DNA from: Chryseobacterium ginsenosidimutans
GTDB taxonomy: Bacteria > Bacteroidota > Bacteroidia > Flavobacteriales > Weeksellaceae
Reading direction: 5' to 3'
Assembly (NCBI RefSeq): GCF_030823405.1
Contig: NZ_JAUSXC010000001.1
Location: forward strand, 3,455,001-3,519,000
Length of the DNA stretch: 64,000 nucleotides
This document shows positions 8,484-18,430 of the stretch, in pieces. The position numbers and the translations under genes are program-made. Within the stretch, counting starts at the first letter, position 1; each line of letters begins with the position of its first letter. The notes below the pieces were generated by a model that was given only the letters and a program-made list of their open reading frames with translations, was not told where the DNA came from and ran no database searches.

Positions 8484-8751
8484 CAATCAAATGTTTTTAA
8501 GTTTTTAAAAATAGAATTTTTATTGGAATTGATGAAAGAATTATTAAACAAAATGATAAATTGTGGTAGACAACTTTATTGTAATCCTTTGCACACAGAC
8601 ATTACAATCAACTCATAATAAGTTTAAAGTTTAAATTTTAAACATTATCATTCAAATAACAAAAATCAAATGTGCTATTAACAACTCTAAGACTTTTACT
8701 ATTTGCTATGTTTGCTTAATGAATAAAGGATTTTACAGTTTAAATTAAGCT

Positions 8752-9963
8752 TTAAAACAAAGAAAGCTGAATAGGTTTTGGATTGGAAGGTTTCTGAGCA
8801 TCTCCAAAAACAGTTTTCCCACCAAAACGCCATGAGTTTTGCCGTTCTTCTTCAATAACTTCCTGAATATCAAAATTTGGGGTGAATTCTTTTTCCGTTG
8901 CTTCAACAATCTGATGAAGTTTGTTTAACGTTTTTAATTTATCTGAATTTCCAAGCTTGGATTTTTCAATTCCTGACTTAAGAATTTGAATGCTTTCATC
9001 ATAAACTTTAGTCGGAACAGGAAACGGATGCCCGTCTTTCCCGCCATGAGCAAAGGAAAACCTCGCCGGATCTTTGAATCTTGAAGGTGCACCGTGAATC
9101 ACCTCACTCACCAAAGCGAGTGACTGCATCGTTCGCGGACCGACACCTTTTAGCATTAATAAATCTTCGAAATTCTGAGGTTGCTGTTCTCTCGTCACAT
9201 ACAAAAGCGCACCTAAACGTTTTAAATCTACATCAGAAGCCTGAACATCATGATGATTGGGAAGAATTAATCTTGAAAAATCACTCATAATTTCCGCGGA
9301 ATCGGTGTGTGAAATATCCAAAATACCTTTTCGGTTTCCTGAAGCTTCTGAATCTGTTAAGTTCAAAATTTCACCTCTTGAAATGCCATTAATTCCCGTG
9401 TGAGGCTCTTCAATAAAGGATTTTATATTTTCCGAATGCCAGTGATAACGTCTTGCTGTACCATCGGATTCATGCATTCCCTGTTGAACGACGCTCCAGT
9501 TTCCGTTATCTGACAAAATAAAATTGTGCAAATACAATTGATAACCATCCTGAATCGCAGTATTATCAACCTTTGCGGAAAGTTTACTGGCTCTTACCAA
9601 TTCGGTTCCGTTTAAGCCTGTTTTATCTGCAATCTGAAGTAATTCCGAAGGCGTATCTCTTGAGAATTTACCTTTTCCGCCACAAATATAAAGTCCAAGC
9701 GATTGAGAATTGGGATTGATAGATCGTTTTAAAGCACCCATGACAGAAGTTGTAATGCCTGAAGAATGCCAGTCCATTCCCATTACTGCTCCAAAACTTT
9801 GAAACCAAAAAGGATCAGCAAGCCGACGAAGAACTTCATCTTTTCCGTAATCTACCAGGATTACTTCAATAATCGAAAGCCCAAGAATAGACATACGTTC
9901 ATACAGCCATGGCGGTACTTTGCCATAGTGTAAGGGTAAATCTGCTGTTCCGGAACGTTTCAT
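8752..9963 (-). CDS. DUF763 domain-containing protein
   Basis: A 403-residue member of the DUF763 family, full length. The N-terminus MKRSGTADLPLHYGKVPPWL is a hallmark of the family. A helix-hairpin-helix-like LLMLKGVGPRTMQSLALVSE lies near residues 265-290, and HGAPSRFKDPARFSFAHGGK follows. The family is found in archaea and bacteria and its function is not established; the HhH segment suggests nucleic-acid binding. It is monocistronic, with spacers of about 150 and 270 bp. Confidence 0.85.
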   Translation of the reverse strand: MKRSGTADLPLHYGKVPPWLYERMSILGLSIIEVILVDYGKDEVLRRLADPFWFQSFGAVMGMDWHSSGITTSVMGALKRSINPNSQSLGLYICGGKGKFSRDTPSELLQIADKTGLNGTELVRASKLSAKVDNTAIQDGYQLYLHNFILSDNGNWSVVQQGMHESDGTARRYHWHSENIKSFIEEPHTGINGISRGEILNLTDSEASGNRKGILDISHTDSAEIMSDFSRLILPNHHDVQASDVDLKRLGALLYVTREQQPQNFEDLLMLKGVGPRTMQSLALVSEVIHGAPSRFKDPARFSFAHGGKDGHPFPVPTKVYDESIQILKSGIEKSKLGNSDKLKTLNKLHQIVEATEKEFTPNFDIQEVIEEERQNSWRFGGKTVFGDAQKPSNPKPIQLSLF

Positions 9964-10114
9964 TTAATCTGTAAATTTAGTTTTATTATGATGATATTTT
10001 TATGTTTTGAATCAATTATTAAACAAAAAAGTGAATAAAGTTCATACTTTTTTAAAGTCTTTCTTAAAGCAAGCTACCTTATCAAATTCAATTGTTGTCC
10101 AAATTAATTAAAGC

Positions 10115-10462
10115 TTATTGATGTGATAAAATATTAACTAATTTCCCAAACGGATCCTTGACAAAGAACCTGCGAACTCCCCAATCTTCATTGGTAATCT
10201 CATAAATAATTTCAAATTCTGAATTCTTAATTTGTTCATACATTTCATCAACATTATCAACTCCAATAGAAAGATCAGGAACTTCCGTGTCATTTCCGCC
10301 CTGAATTGCAAAACTAATCTGAACTTTCGCTTCTTCGTCACTCCCGAAAGTTTTGATCCAGCCATGATTCATTACCGTTTCAAGACCTAAAATATCATGA
10401 TAAAAATGATCTGCTTTTGACAGATCTTCAGCTTTGATATTTGTAACGATTCTTTTTACCAT
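10115..10462 (-). CDS. VOC family protein (glyoxalase superfamily)
   Basis: A 115-residue VOC module. MVKRIVTNIKAEDLSKADHF opens strand 1, and the end FVKDPFGKLVNILSHQ is the family's Asp-Pro-x-Gly-x-Leu motif. The ATG at 10462 is used; an in-frame TTG two codons earlier is unlikely. The gene is a single cytoplasmic unit lying just past the tpx terminator. Confidence 0.87.
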   Translation of the reverse strand: MVKRIVTNIKAEDLSKADHFYHDILGLETVMNHGWIKTFGSDEEAKVQISFAIQGGNDTEVPDLSIGVDNVDEMYEQIKNSEFEIIYEITNEDWGVRRFFVKDPFGKLVNILSHQ

Positions 10463-10492
10463 TATCAACCTTATTTAGAAATTCTTACTGCC

Positions 10493-10530
10493 AAAAAAGC
10501 CTTGCAAATAAAACTTTCACAAGGCTTTTA
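10493..10530 (-). terminator. Rho-independent terminator of tpx
   Basis: On the minus strand AAAAGCCTTG pairs perfectly with CAAGGCTTTT across a 15-nt loop and runs into a T tract. It begins about 20 bp past the tpx stop codon. Confidence 0.85.
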
Positions 10531-10548
10531 TAAAAATTTATGGGTAAA

Positions 10549-11046
10549 TTATTTTAATGCTTCAATTGCTGCACTATAATTTGGTTCGTTGGCAATTTCT
10601 GAAACCTGTTCAGTATAAACCACTTTATTGTTCTCGTCAGTTACGATTACAGCACGGCTCAAAAGACCTTTCATCGGAGAATCTGTAATTGTCACCTCAT
10701 AATCATCACCAAAAGTGCCTCTGAAATCTGAAAGTGTTTCAATATTATTTAACCCTTCTGCAGCACAAAATCTTGTCAAAGCAAAAGGAAGGTCTTTTGA
10801 AACATTGATTACAACAGTATTCTCAAGGTTTGAAGCTTCTTCGTTGAATTTTCTTGCAGAAGATGCACAAGTCGGTGTATCAATACTTGGGAAAATATTG
10901 AAAACTTTTTTCTTTCCTTCAAAGTTCTCAAGAGTTTTTACACTTAAACCGGAATCTACCAAAGCAAAATCTTTTACAGTTGTTCCTACTGCCGGTAAAG
11001 TTCCTATTGTATGTACTTCGTTTCCTTTTAAAGTAATATTTGACAT
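10549..11046 (-). CDS. tpx: Thiol peroxidase (2-Cys peroxiredoxin, Tpx type)
   Basis: An atypical 2-Cys peroxiredoxin that reduces hydrogen and alkyl peroxides using thioredoxin. It has 165 residues from the ATG at 11046 (MSNITLKGNEVHTIG), the normal Tpx length. The peroxidatic Cys60 sits in SIDTPTCASSARKF and the resolving Cys94 in LTRFCAAEGL; both are present, as is the active-site Arg in LLSRAVIV. An in-frame upstream start would add eight residues and is unlikely. It is divergent from icd and has its own terminator. A TAAATTTG -7 element lies 22 bp upstream. Confidence 0.97.
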   Translation of the reverse strand: MSNITLKGNEVHTIGTLPAVGTTVKDFALVDSGLSVKTLENFEGKKKVFNIFPSIDTPTCASSARKFNEEASNLENTVVINVSKDLPFALTRFCAAEGLNNIETLSDFRGTFGDDYEVTITDSPMKGLLSRAVIVTDENNKVVYTEQVSEIANEPNYSAAIEALK

Positions 11047-11067
11047 AAATTTATTTTTTAAGTTTTT

Positions 11068-11075
11068 CAAATTTA
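11068..11075 (-). promoter_or_regulatory. Candidate -7 element for tpx
   Basis: TAAATTTG on the minus strand matches the Bacteroidota -7 consensus TAnnTTTG, 22 bp before the tpx ATG. No clear -33 TTG is seen at standard spacing. Confidence 0.45.
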
Positions 11076-11162
11076 ATCAAAATGAAAAGGACTTTCTTGA
11101 AATAAAGGTTAAATAATTCTTAAAGTGAAAATTCTTATTTGGGTTTAATCTAAAAAAATTAA

Positions 11163-13433
<2,271 letters not shown>

Positions 13434-13456
13434 TTTTCGGATTTAATATAAAAATG

Positions 13457-13484
13457 AAAAGCTCCTTTTTTAAGGGGCTTTTTT
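13457..13484 (+). terminator. Rho-independent terminator of icd
   Basis: AAAAGCTCC pairs with GGGGCTTTT (one G-U pair) and is followed by TTTTTT, about 23 bp past the icd stop. Confidence 0.8.
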
Positions 13485-13560
13485 GGTTTAATTGAAACAC
13501 AAATAATCACTAATATTTTTCACAAATAACACAATTAACAATAACAAATAGTAGCAGTTA

Positions 13561-13600
13561 GCCGCCCCGTTTGTCATTCCGTAGGAATCTAAACATCGTT
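13561..13600. repeat. Possible dispersed intergenic repeat fragment
   Basis: GTTTGTCATTCCGTAGGAAT followed by CTAAACA resembles a short repeat recurring in flavobacterial spacers. A related but diverged TTTGTCATT sequence lies near 5448. This is recognised from general knowledge only; no second full copy exists in the window. Confidence 0.3.
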
Positions 13601-13622
13601 TTTGATTTAGTTTCTTGAATTT

Positions 13623-13961
13623 TTAAATTTTATCCTCCACAATAACTTTCCGATGCTCCCTTCCCCAATTAATCATTTCTGCAATAATATTCCCAAAAGT
13701 TCGGCAATATTCTGTTGGAACATACTCAATTAAAACAGGTGTATCGGGGTAAACATTTCGTTTTACCAACTTATTCAACTCCATGTCTTTCAACTCCTTT
13801 GAAAGCATTCTTGTGGTAATTCCGGGGATGCTTCTTTCAATTTCACGGAAACGTTTGTTACCGTTACAAATGGCATTAATAACAGGAATTCTCCACTTTC
13901 CTCCAATGAAATAAAGAGTATCCTGTAATGCTCTCAACTCTTCGGTTTGATCTCTTTCCAT
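13623..13961 (-). CDS. HxlR-family winged-helix regulator
   Basis: A 112-residue HxlR-type (MarR-like) regulator. GGKWRIPVINAICNGNKRFRE and ITTRMLSKELKDMELNKLV form the recognition helix region, and VEYCRTFG-type sequence (EYVPTEYCRTFGNIIAEMI) forms the dimer helix. Several HxlR members sense electrophiles or oxidants through a cysteine. Here the Cys in the recognition wing (AICNG) and the one in YCRTFG are candidates. It is divergent from the SDR gene at 14064, with an inverted repeat between them, so local control of that gene is the natural model. Confidence 0.92.
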   Translation of the reverse strand: MERDQTEELRALQDTLYFIGGKWRIPVINAICNGNKRFREIERSIPGITTRMLSKELKDMELNKLVKRNVYPDTPVLIEYVPTEYCRTFGNIIAEMINWGREHRKVIVEDKI

Positions 13962-13966
13962 GTCTG

Positions 13967-13974
13967 CAAATTTA
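13967..13974 (-). promoter_or_regulatory. Candidate -7 element for the HxlR gene
   Basis: TAAATTTG on the minus strand ends only 5 bp before the HxlR ATG, so the mRNA would have almost no leader. No -33 element is evident. Confidence 0.35.
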
Positions 13975-13995
13975 CGTGATATAATTGACGATACT

Positions 13996-14030
13996 GATAT
14001 ACTCTGTGATACTGGTTACAAAAGTATATC
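13996..14030. promoter_or_regulatory. Candidate HxlR operator (inverted repeat)
   Basis: GATATACT at 13996-14003 is the exact reverse complement of AGTATATC at 14023-14030, centre-to-centre 27 bp. Two further GATACT copies lie at 13990 and 14008. The right arm ends 9 bp before the SDR -7 element (14040), consistent with repression. The assignment to the HxlR protein is inferred from position. Confidence 0.5.
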
Positions 14031-14039
14031 AATTTCCAA

Positions 14040-14047
14040 TAACTTTG
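14040..14047 (+). promoter_or_regulatory. Candidate -7 element for the SDR gene
   Basis: TAACTTTG matches TAnnTTTG, 16 bp before the SDR ATG at 14064. The operator arm AGTATATC lies just upstream. Confidence 0.45.
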
Positions 14048-14063
14048 TCAAAAATTTAAAGAA

Positions 14064-14810
14064 ATGAATACATTTAATAACAAACTAGCCATCGTAACCG
14101 GAGGAAACAGCGGAATCGGTTATGCAACTGCAAAAGAATTAATTGCAGAAGGTGCAAAAGTAATCATCACAGGAAGAAGAAAAGAAGCTGTGGAAAAAGC
14201 AGCTGAAGAATTGGGAGCTATCCCATTTGTGGCAGATCAGTCAAATCTTGATGATATCGACTTATTAAAAAAAGAAGTTGAAAATAAATATGGAAAAGTT
14301 GACATTTTATTTATCAATGCCGGAGTGACGGGAGGTTTAATTCCTATTGAAAATATGAGTGTTGAGAATTTTGACAATGTAATGAACATCAATTTCAGGG
14401 GAGCATATTTTACGTTGAATAAATTCATTCCGTTGTTGAATGAAGGAGCTTCTGTTGTCTTTTTGTCCTCAATTGTTGCAACAATGTATCACGCAAATAA
14501 TTCCGTTTATCAAGCGAGTAAGGCAGCATTAAATTCAATTGCAAAAACAGCCGCCGTAGAATTGGCGCCAAGAAAAATTAGAGTGAATATGGTAAGTCCG
14601 GGACCTACAAAAACAGAAATTATGTATAAAGCAGGATTAGATGAAACTACTTTATCCGGACTTGACGAATGGATGATCAGCCAAATTCCTTTGAGAAAAA
14701 TAGGAACGGCAGAAGATGTTGCCAAGGCAATTGTCTATCTATCTGACAATAATATTGCAAGTTTCATGACCGGAACTGAAATTGTAATTGATGGTGGAAT
14801 GGTTTTATAG
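14064..14810 (+). CDS. SDR family oxidoreductase under HxlR control
   Basis: A classical 248-residue SDR. The cofactor motif is TGGNSGIGYATAK at residues 13-25, with ITGRRKEA after strand 2 suggesting NADP(H) preference. NAGVTGG, the catalytic Ser in LSSIVA, YQASKAA (Tyr and Lys), and MVSPGPTKTEI follow. The end GTEIVIDGGMVL is normal. HxlR-linked SDR genes are widespread and are often induced by electrophiles, but the substrate is unknown. It is divergent from the regulator, with no co-directional partner. Confidence 0.92.
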   Translation: MNTFNNKLAIVTGGNSGIGYATAKELIAEGAKVIITGRRKEAVEKAAEELGAIPFVADQSNLDDIDLLKKEVENKYGKVDILFINAGVTGGLIPIENMSVENFDNVMNINFRGAYFTLNKFIPLLNEGASVVFLSSIVATMYHANNSVYQASKAALNSIAKTAAVELAPRKIRVNMVSPGPTKTEIMYKAGLDETTLSGLDEWMISQIPLRKIGTAEDVAKAIVYLSDNNIASFMTGTEIVIDGGMVL

Positions 14811-14896
14811 AGAACTTACATCAAATTTTAACAAATACCGGCAATTTCGATTATCGGTATTTTTAGTTTTAAACTTTTAACCTTCAAAAATTCCAT

Positions 14897-14923
14897 TTCA
14901 CCTTTCGATATGTCCGGTTCACC
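14897..14923 (+). promoter_or_regulatory. Candidate LytTR operator upstream of the haem-protein gene
   Basis: TTCACC occurs at 14897-14902 and again at 14918-14923, exactly 21 bp apart (two helical turns), with the conserved core CACCTTTC then TGTCCGGTT between them. The same block recurs at 18347 before the DUF1223 gene. LytTR proteins bind direct repeats with this period, and a LytTR regulator is encoded between the two sites. Confidence 0.65.
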
Positions 14924-14956
14924 CGATTTCTTATTTCAAAGCTTCGTTCAACATTC

Positions 14957-14964
14957 TACTTTTG
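14957..14964 (+). promoter_or_regulatory. -7 promoter element, LytTR-associated
   Basis: TACTTTTG fits TAnnTTTG and starts 39 bp after the second TTCACC repeat, 21 bp before the ATG at 14985. The DUF1223 promoter has the identical octamer at the identical 39-bp distance. No -33 TTG is present, as expected for an activator-dependent promoter. Confidence 0.65.
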
Positions 14965-14984
14965 AGCGATAAAAGAAAATCATT

Positions 14985-15968
14985 ATGGACTCAATAAAAG
15001 AAAAAAAGAAAATAAAACCAATTGCTGTTATATTTCTGGCAGTTTTAGGAATTTTTATCTCTTTACAGCTTTTCAACAAACCATTAGAAGGAAAACCTGT
15101 TGCAAAAAAGATCGAAGCACCCCGCGAAGTTCTGACAATTTTGGAAAACTCTTGTTTTAACTGTCATTCAAATCAACAGAATCTAAGTTGGTATGATAAA
15201 ATTGCACCAATTTCCTGGGCAGTGAATAAAGATGTAAAAAGAGCAAAGGAAGCTCTCAATTTTTCAGAATGGAATTATTCGGCAGGCGAACATGAGGGAA
15301 AAATGTACGCCATCTTAAATATGATGAAAAGTGGAAAAATGCCGCTCCACAATTATATATTACTCCATCCCTCTGCAAAAATTACAACAAAAGATGTTGA
15401 AACAATAAAAAAATATACACTTTCATTATCGAGTGTCGGTCCGGCAAAAAAAGAAGCAAAAAATATTCATCAAAATATTGAAATTAAAGGAAATAATACA
15501 CATTCAAAATTTCCCGTTTCTCCAAACGGCGTAAAATATACAGACGATTACAAAAATTGGAAAGTAATCAGTATGAGTACACTTTTCGATAAATCAATAC
15601 GTGTAATTTACGGAAATAACATTGCGGTAAAAGCCATTGAAAACGAAGATTTTCATCCTTGGCCAAATGGTAGCATTATTGTAAAATCTGTTTGGAAACA
15701 GGAAAAATTAGCAGACGGAGAAGTGAGAGCAGGAGAATTTGTCAATGCACAGTTTATGGTTAAAGATTCAAAAAAATACACCGATACTGAAGGTTGGGGA
15801 TTTGCAAAATTTTCAGGAAAAGATCTTCATCCGACAGGAAAAACAGCATCCTTTGCCAAAGAATCATGCATCGCCTGTCATAGACAATTAGCCGAAAAAA
15901 CAGGCTATTTATTTGATGTTCCAATGAAAGTAAATACAGAAAGATTAATTAAAAACCTTCAGAAATAA
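14985..15968 (+). CDS. Membrane-anchored di-domain haem protein (haem-binding domain plus cytochrome P460-like domain)
   Basis: A 327-residue extracytoplasmic protein with one N-terminal membrane anchor (about residues 11-30). The first domain has the c-type haem motif CFNCH at 57-61 in SCFNCHSNQQNLSWY, typical of the Bacteroidota haem-binding domain family, and runs to about 155. The second domain (about 165-327) resembles cytochrome P460, with FHPWPNGSIIVKSVWKQE and a second CxxCH, CIACH, at 295-299. P460-type domains are known to act on hydroxylamine or nitric oxide; whether this one does is untested. It overlaps the lipoprotein gene by 1 bp and has a LytTR-type promoter. Confidence 0.85.
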   Translation: MDSIKEKKKIKPIAVIFLAVLGIFISLQLFNKPLEGKPVAKKIEAPREVLTILENSCFNCHSNQQNLSWYDKIAPISWAVNKDVKRAKEALNFSEWNYSAGEHEGKMYAILNMMKSGKMPLHNYILLHPSAKITTKDVETIKKYTLSLSSVGPAKKEAKNIHQNIEIKGNNTHSKFPVSPNGVKYTDDYKNWKVISMSTLFDKSIRVIYGNNIAVKAIENEDFHPWPNGSIIVKSVWKQEKLADGEVRAGEFVNAQFMVKDSKKYTDTEGWGFAKFSGKDLHPTGKTASFAKESCIACHRQLAEKTGYLFDVPMKVNTERLIKNLQK

Positions 15969-16408
15969 TGAAAAAGATATTATTCATAATCATGTCAGTT
16001 TGTGCATTATTCACTGCCTGTAAAATTGATGAACCCGACAAAGATTTAAAACGTATTGTTTTTGATCCTGGAAATTTGAAATTCATTTCAACATCATTAA
16101 ATACAAAAAAAGAAACTTCATCCGCATTATACGGAAATCAAGAAGCTTTAGAATCATTATCGAGCGAAAATAATCAACTAAAAATCGGTTCAACACTAAA
16201 ATTAGTAACCTGGAAATATCATGAAAATCCACAATATATCGGAGGCACAATTACAGGAGAATTACTAAGTGTTGAAACTTTTAAAACCGATAAAAATGGA
16301 AAGATTTCTTATCAAATTCAAAATTCTACTGAAAAAGAAAATAATCCTTCAAATAAAGAAGAAAGAATAAAACACATCATGAGTTACGAACCCGTCGTAA
16401 GACCATAA
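15968..16408 (+). CDS. Small lipoprotein of unknown function, coupled to the haem protein
   Basis: A 146-residue protein with a lipoprotein signal peptide (MKKILFIIMSVCALFTACK; lipobox Cys at 18). The ATG overlaps the TAA of the haem-protein gene (ATG at 15968-15970), so translation is probably coupled. The mature part is hydrophilic with few conserved features (LKLVTWKYHENPQYIGGTIT), which suggests a small beta-rich periplasmic domain. I recognise no family. Tight coupling suggests a partner or accessory of the haem protein at the periplasm or outer membrane. Confidence 0.75.
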   Translation: MKKILFIIMSVCALFTACKIDEPDKDLKRIVFDPGNLKFISTSLNTKKETSSALYGNQEALESLSSENNQLKIGSTLKLVTWKYHENPQYIGGTITGELLSVETFKTDKNGKISYQIQNSTEKENNPSNKEERIKHIMSYEPVVRP

Positions 16409-16433
16409 TAATAGTAAAAGTGAAATGGTTTTC

Positions 16434-16470
16434 AATCTGGAGTCGAGAAATCGGCTTCGGATTGTTTGTT
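16434..16470 (+). terminator. Stem-loop after the haem protein/lipoprotein pair
   Basis: AATCTGGAGTCGA pairs over its full 13 bp with TCGGCTTCGGATT (three G-U pairs) around a GAAA tetraloop, followed by GTTTGTT. The stem is strong but the T tract is modest, so termination may be partial before the histidine kinase gene. Confidence 0.55.
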
Positions 16471-16548
16471 AAAATCAATTATGAATAGGCAATTTACCGT
16501 ATTATCACTTAAAAATATTAACTTAACATCTTTAAATCCGCAGTTCTC

Positions 16549-17565
16549 ATGCAGCAGCAAAAAATAAAAATTTCACAAGCCGTCATCTGGATAAGTTCTA
16601 TTTTTTTGGGAGTTTTATCTTCGGTTCCGCAACTCGCTTCTCATGCTTTCAACTGGAAAGAAGCAGTGGTAAATTCGGCTATCACAGCGGCTTTTTCCAT
16701 TATTATGTGGTATCTCAACATATATTTACTCAACCGAAATTCAGAAAAGAAAAGACAACAAATATCCTATTCAAGATTAATGATTGTTTTGGCTTTCGGG
16801 ATGGTCATTATGTTTGGTTTAGCCTGGATTCAACAGCTTATTTTATCACACATCAGTTTCGGTCCGACAATGTTGATGGTAGAAGTCAGAGGGATTTTAA
16901 TCAATCTTGTATGCTATATGTTTTTGACTTTACTTCAAAATAATTACACGGGTCAACAGGTTCAACTGGAATTGGAAAAAGTAAAAAGTGATAATTTGGG
17001 AGCTCAGTTTGAATTATTAAAACAGCAAATCAATCCACATTTTCTTTTTAACAGTTTAAACACTTTAAAATCAATGGCTGAAACGAATGATTCTGAAACT
17101 GTTGATTTTATCATGAAACTTTCTGACTTCTATCGCTTTACGTTGGAAAGTAGAAAATTAGATCTGATTACTGTTCAGGAGGAAATGAAAATTATCGATT
17201 CGTATATTTTTCTACAAAAAGCTCGTTTTGGCGAAGGAATTACACTTACAAATGAATTAAATAATGAAGTTTTAAAAACATTAATCCCGCCTTTTACCTT
17301 ACAGTTATTAGTTGAAAACTGTATTAAACATAATATTGTTTCACAAAGCAAACCTTTACACATAAGAATTTACAGTTCTGAAAATAGAATTGTTATTGAG
17401 AATCCTGTTCAAAAGAAAATGACGACAGAAGATTCATTAGGAATTGGATTAGACAATGTAAAATTGCGTTACAAACACCTATTGGAACAGGAAATTCAAA
17501 TTAATTCAGACGAAAAAATATTTCAAATAAAACTCCCTTTTATCCATGAATATCATCATCATTGA
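16549..17565 (+). CDS. LytS-type membrane sensor histidine kinase
   Basis: A 338-residue histidine kinase of the His_kinase (PF06580) class. Four membrane helices occupy about residues 8-130, followed by a short coiled linker. The phosphoacceptor His164 lies in KQQINPHFLFNSLNTLK, and the ATPase N box is LQLLVENCIKHN. The G box GIGLDNVKLRYKHL lies near residue 305. No extracellular sensor domain is visible, so the signal may be sensed in the membrane. It overlaps the response regulator gene by 20 bp, indicating an obligate pair. Confidence 0.93.
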   Translation: MQQQKIKISQAVIWISSIFLGVLSSVPQLASHAFNWKEAVVNSAITAAFSIIMWYLNIYLLNRNSEKKRQQISYSRLMIVLAFGMVIMFGLAWIQQLILSHISFGPTMLMVEVRGILINLVCYMFLTLLQNNYTGQQVQLELEKVKSDNLGAQFELLKQQINPHFLFNSLNTLKSMAETNDSETVDFIMKLSDFYRFTLESRKLDLITVQEEMKIIDSYIFLQKARFGEGITLTNELNNEVLKTLIPPFTLQLLVENCIKHNIVSQSKPLHIRIYSSENRIVIENPVQKKMTTEDSLGIGLDNVKLRYKHLLEQEIQINSDEKIFQIKLPFIHEYHHH

Positions 17566-18313
17566 AGACGAATTCAGAGCCGCGAAATCTCTTCAGAATT
17601 TAATATTAGAATTAAAACCGGATGCCAAAATTCTTGGCGTTTACGACAGTATTGAAATGACTGTTGAATCTTTATCAAAAGATGTAAAACCCGATCTTAT
17701 TTTCATGGATATCCATCTGTCTGACGGACTTTCATTTGAAATTTTCAAACAGGTAGAAATTACTTGCCCGGTGGTTTTCTGTACCGCTTTCGACCAATAT
17801 ATGCTGGATGCTTTTAAAAGTAAGGGCGTCGATTATGTCTTAAAACCATTTTCGCGAGAAGACATTGCCGAAGCTCTGAAGAAAGTTGATGAATTAAAGA
17901 AATTTTTTCAGAAATCAGAACTTCCCGATCTGGAAGCTCTTTTACAGAAAATCAGTCAGCCACAATCTGCGAGCAAGAGTAGTTTTCTGGTCTTTAAAAA
18001 TCAAAAATACACAACAATTCTCACGGAAAATATTGCTTATTTCTACATTCACAATGAGATTACACATCTTGTTACTTTTGATAAAGAACAGTTTCAGTTA
18101 ACCCAATCTTTGGGGCAGGTTGCTGAACAGGTTTCCGAGAAACAATTTTTCAGAATTAATAGGCAATACTTAGTCAATTTTAAAGCCATTAAAGAAATGG
18201 AGCATTATTTCCAGCGTAAAATTCTGGTTAAATTAACGATAGAAACTGCCGAAAAGCTACTTATTAATAAAGAAAAAACACACAGTTTTTTTACATGGCT
18301 GGAAGACCGTTAA
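17546..18313 (+). CDS. LytTR-family response regulator
   Basis: A 255-residue response regulator. The receiver domain (1-120) has acidic residues EDE at 7-9, phosphoacceptor Asp55 in LIFMDIHLSDG, and Lys in VLKPFSRED. The LytTR DNA-binding domain (about 150-250) contains NIAYFYIHNEITHL, FFRINRQYLVNFKAI and a C-terminal KTHSFFTWL. It partners with the kinase gene it overlaps. LytTR proteins bind paired repeats about 21 bp apart. Such repeats occur before the two transcription units flanking this pair (14897 and 18347), making those the likely targets. Confidence 0.95.
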   Translation: MNIIIIEDEFRAAKSLQNLILELKPDAKILGVYDSIEMTVESLSKDVKPDLIFMDIHLSDGLSFEIFKQVEITCPVVFCTAFDQYMLDAFKSKGVDYVLKPFSREDIAEALKKVDELKKFFQKSELPDLEALLQKISQPQSASKSSFLVFKNQKYTTILTENIAYFYIHNEITHLVTFDKEQFQLTQSLGQVAEQVSEKQFFRINRQYLVNFKAIKEMEHYFQRKILVKLTIETAEKLLINKEKTHSFFTWLEDR

Positions 18314-18346
18314 ACTTCTAAAATTTTCAACTTTATATTATACAGG

Positions 18347-18374
18347 TTCACCTTTCATTTTGTCCGGTTGAACC
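18347..18374 (+). promoter_or_regulatory. Candidate LytTR operator upstream of the DUF1223 gene
   Basis: GGTTCACC at 18345-18352 and GGTTGAACC at 18366-18374 repeat with 21-bp spacing. The spacer shares CACCTTTC and TGTCCGGTT with the 14897 site. The site lies about 30 bp after the response-regulator stop codon. Confidence 0.65.
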
Positions 18375-18406
18375 TTTTTTGTATTCTTTTGCGCCGGAAA
18401 GGTATC

Positions 18407-18414
18407 TACTTTTG
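18407..18414 (+). promoter_or_regulatory. -7 promoter element of the DUF1223 gene
   Basis: TACTTTTG, the same octamer as at 14957, starts 39 bp after the second repeat and ends 16 bp before the ATG at 18431. The flanking TCTACTTTTGA is shared between the two promoters. Confidence 0.65.
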
Positions 18415-18430
18415 AATCAAATTAAAAGAA

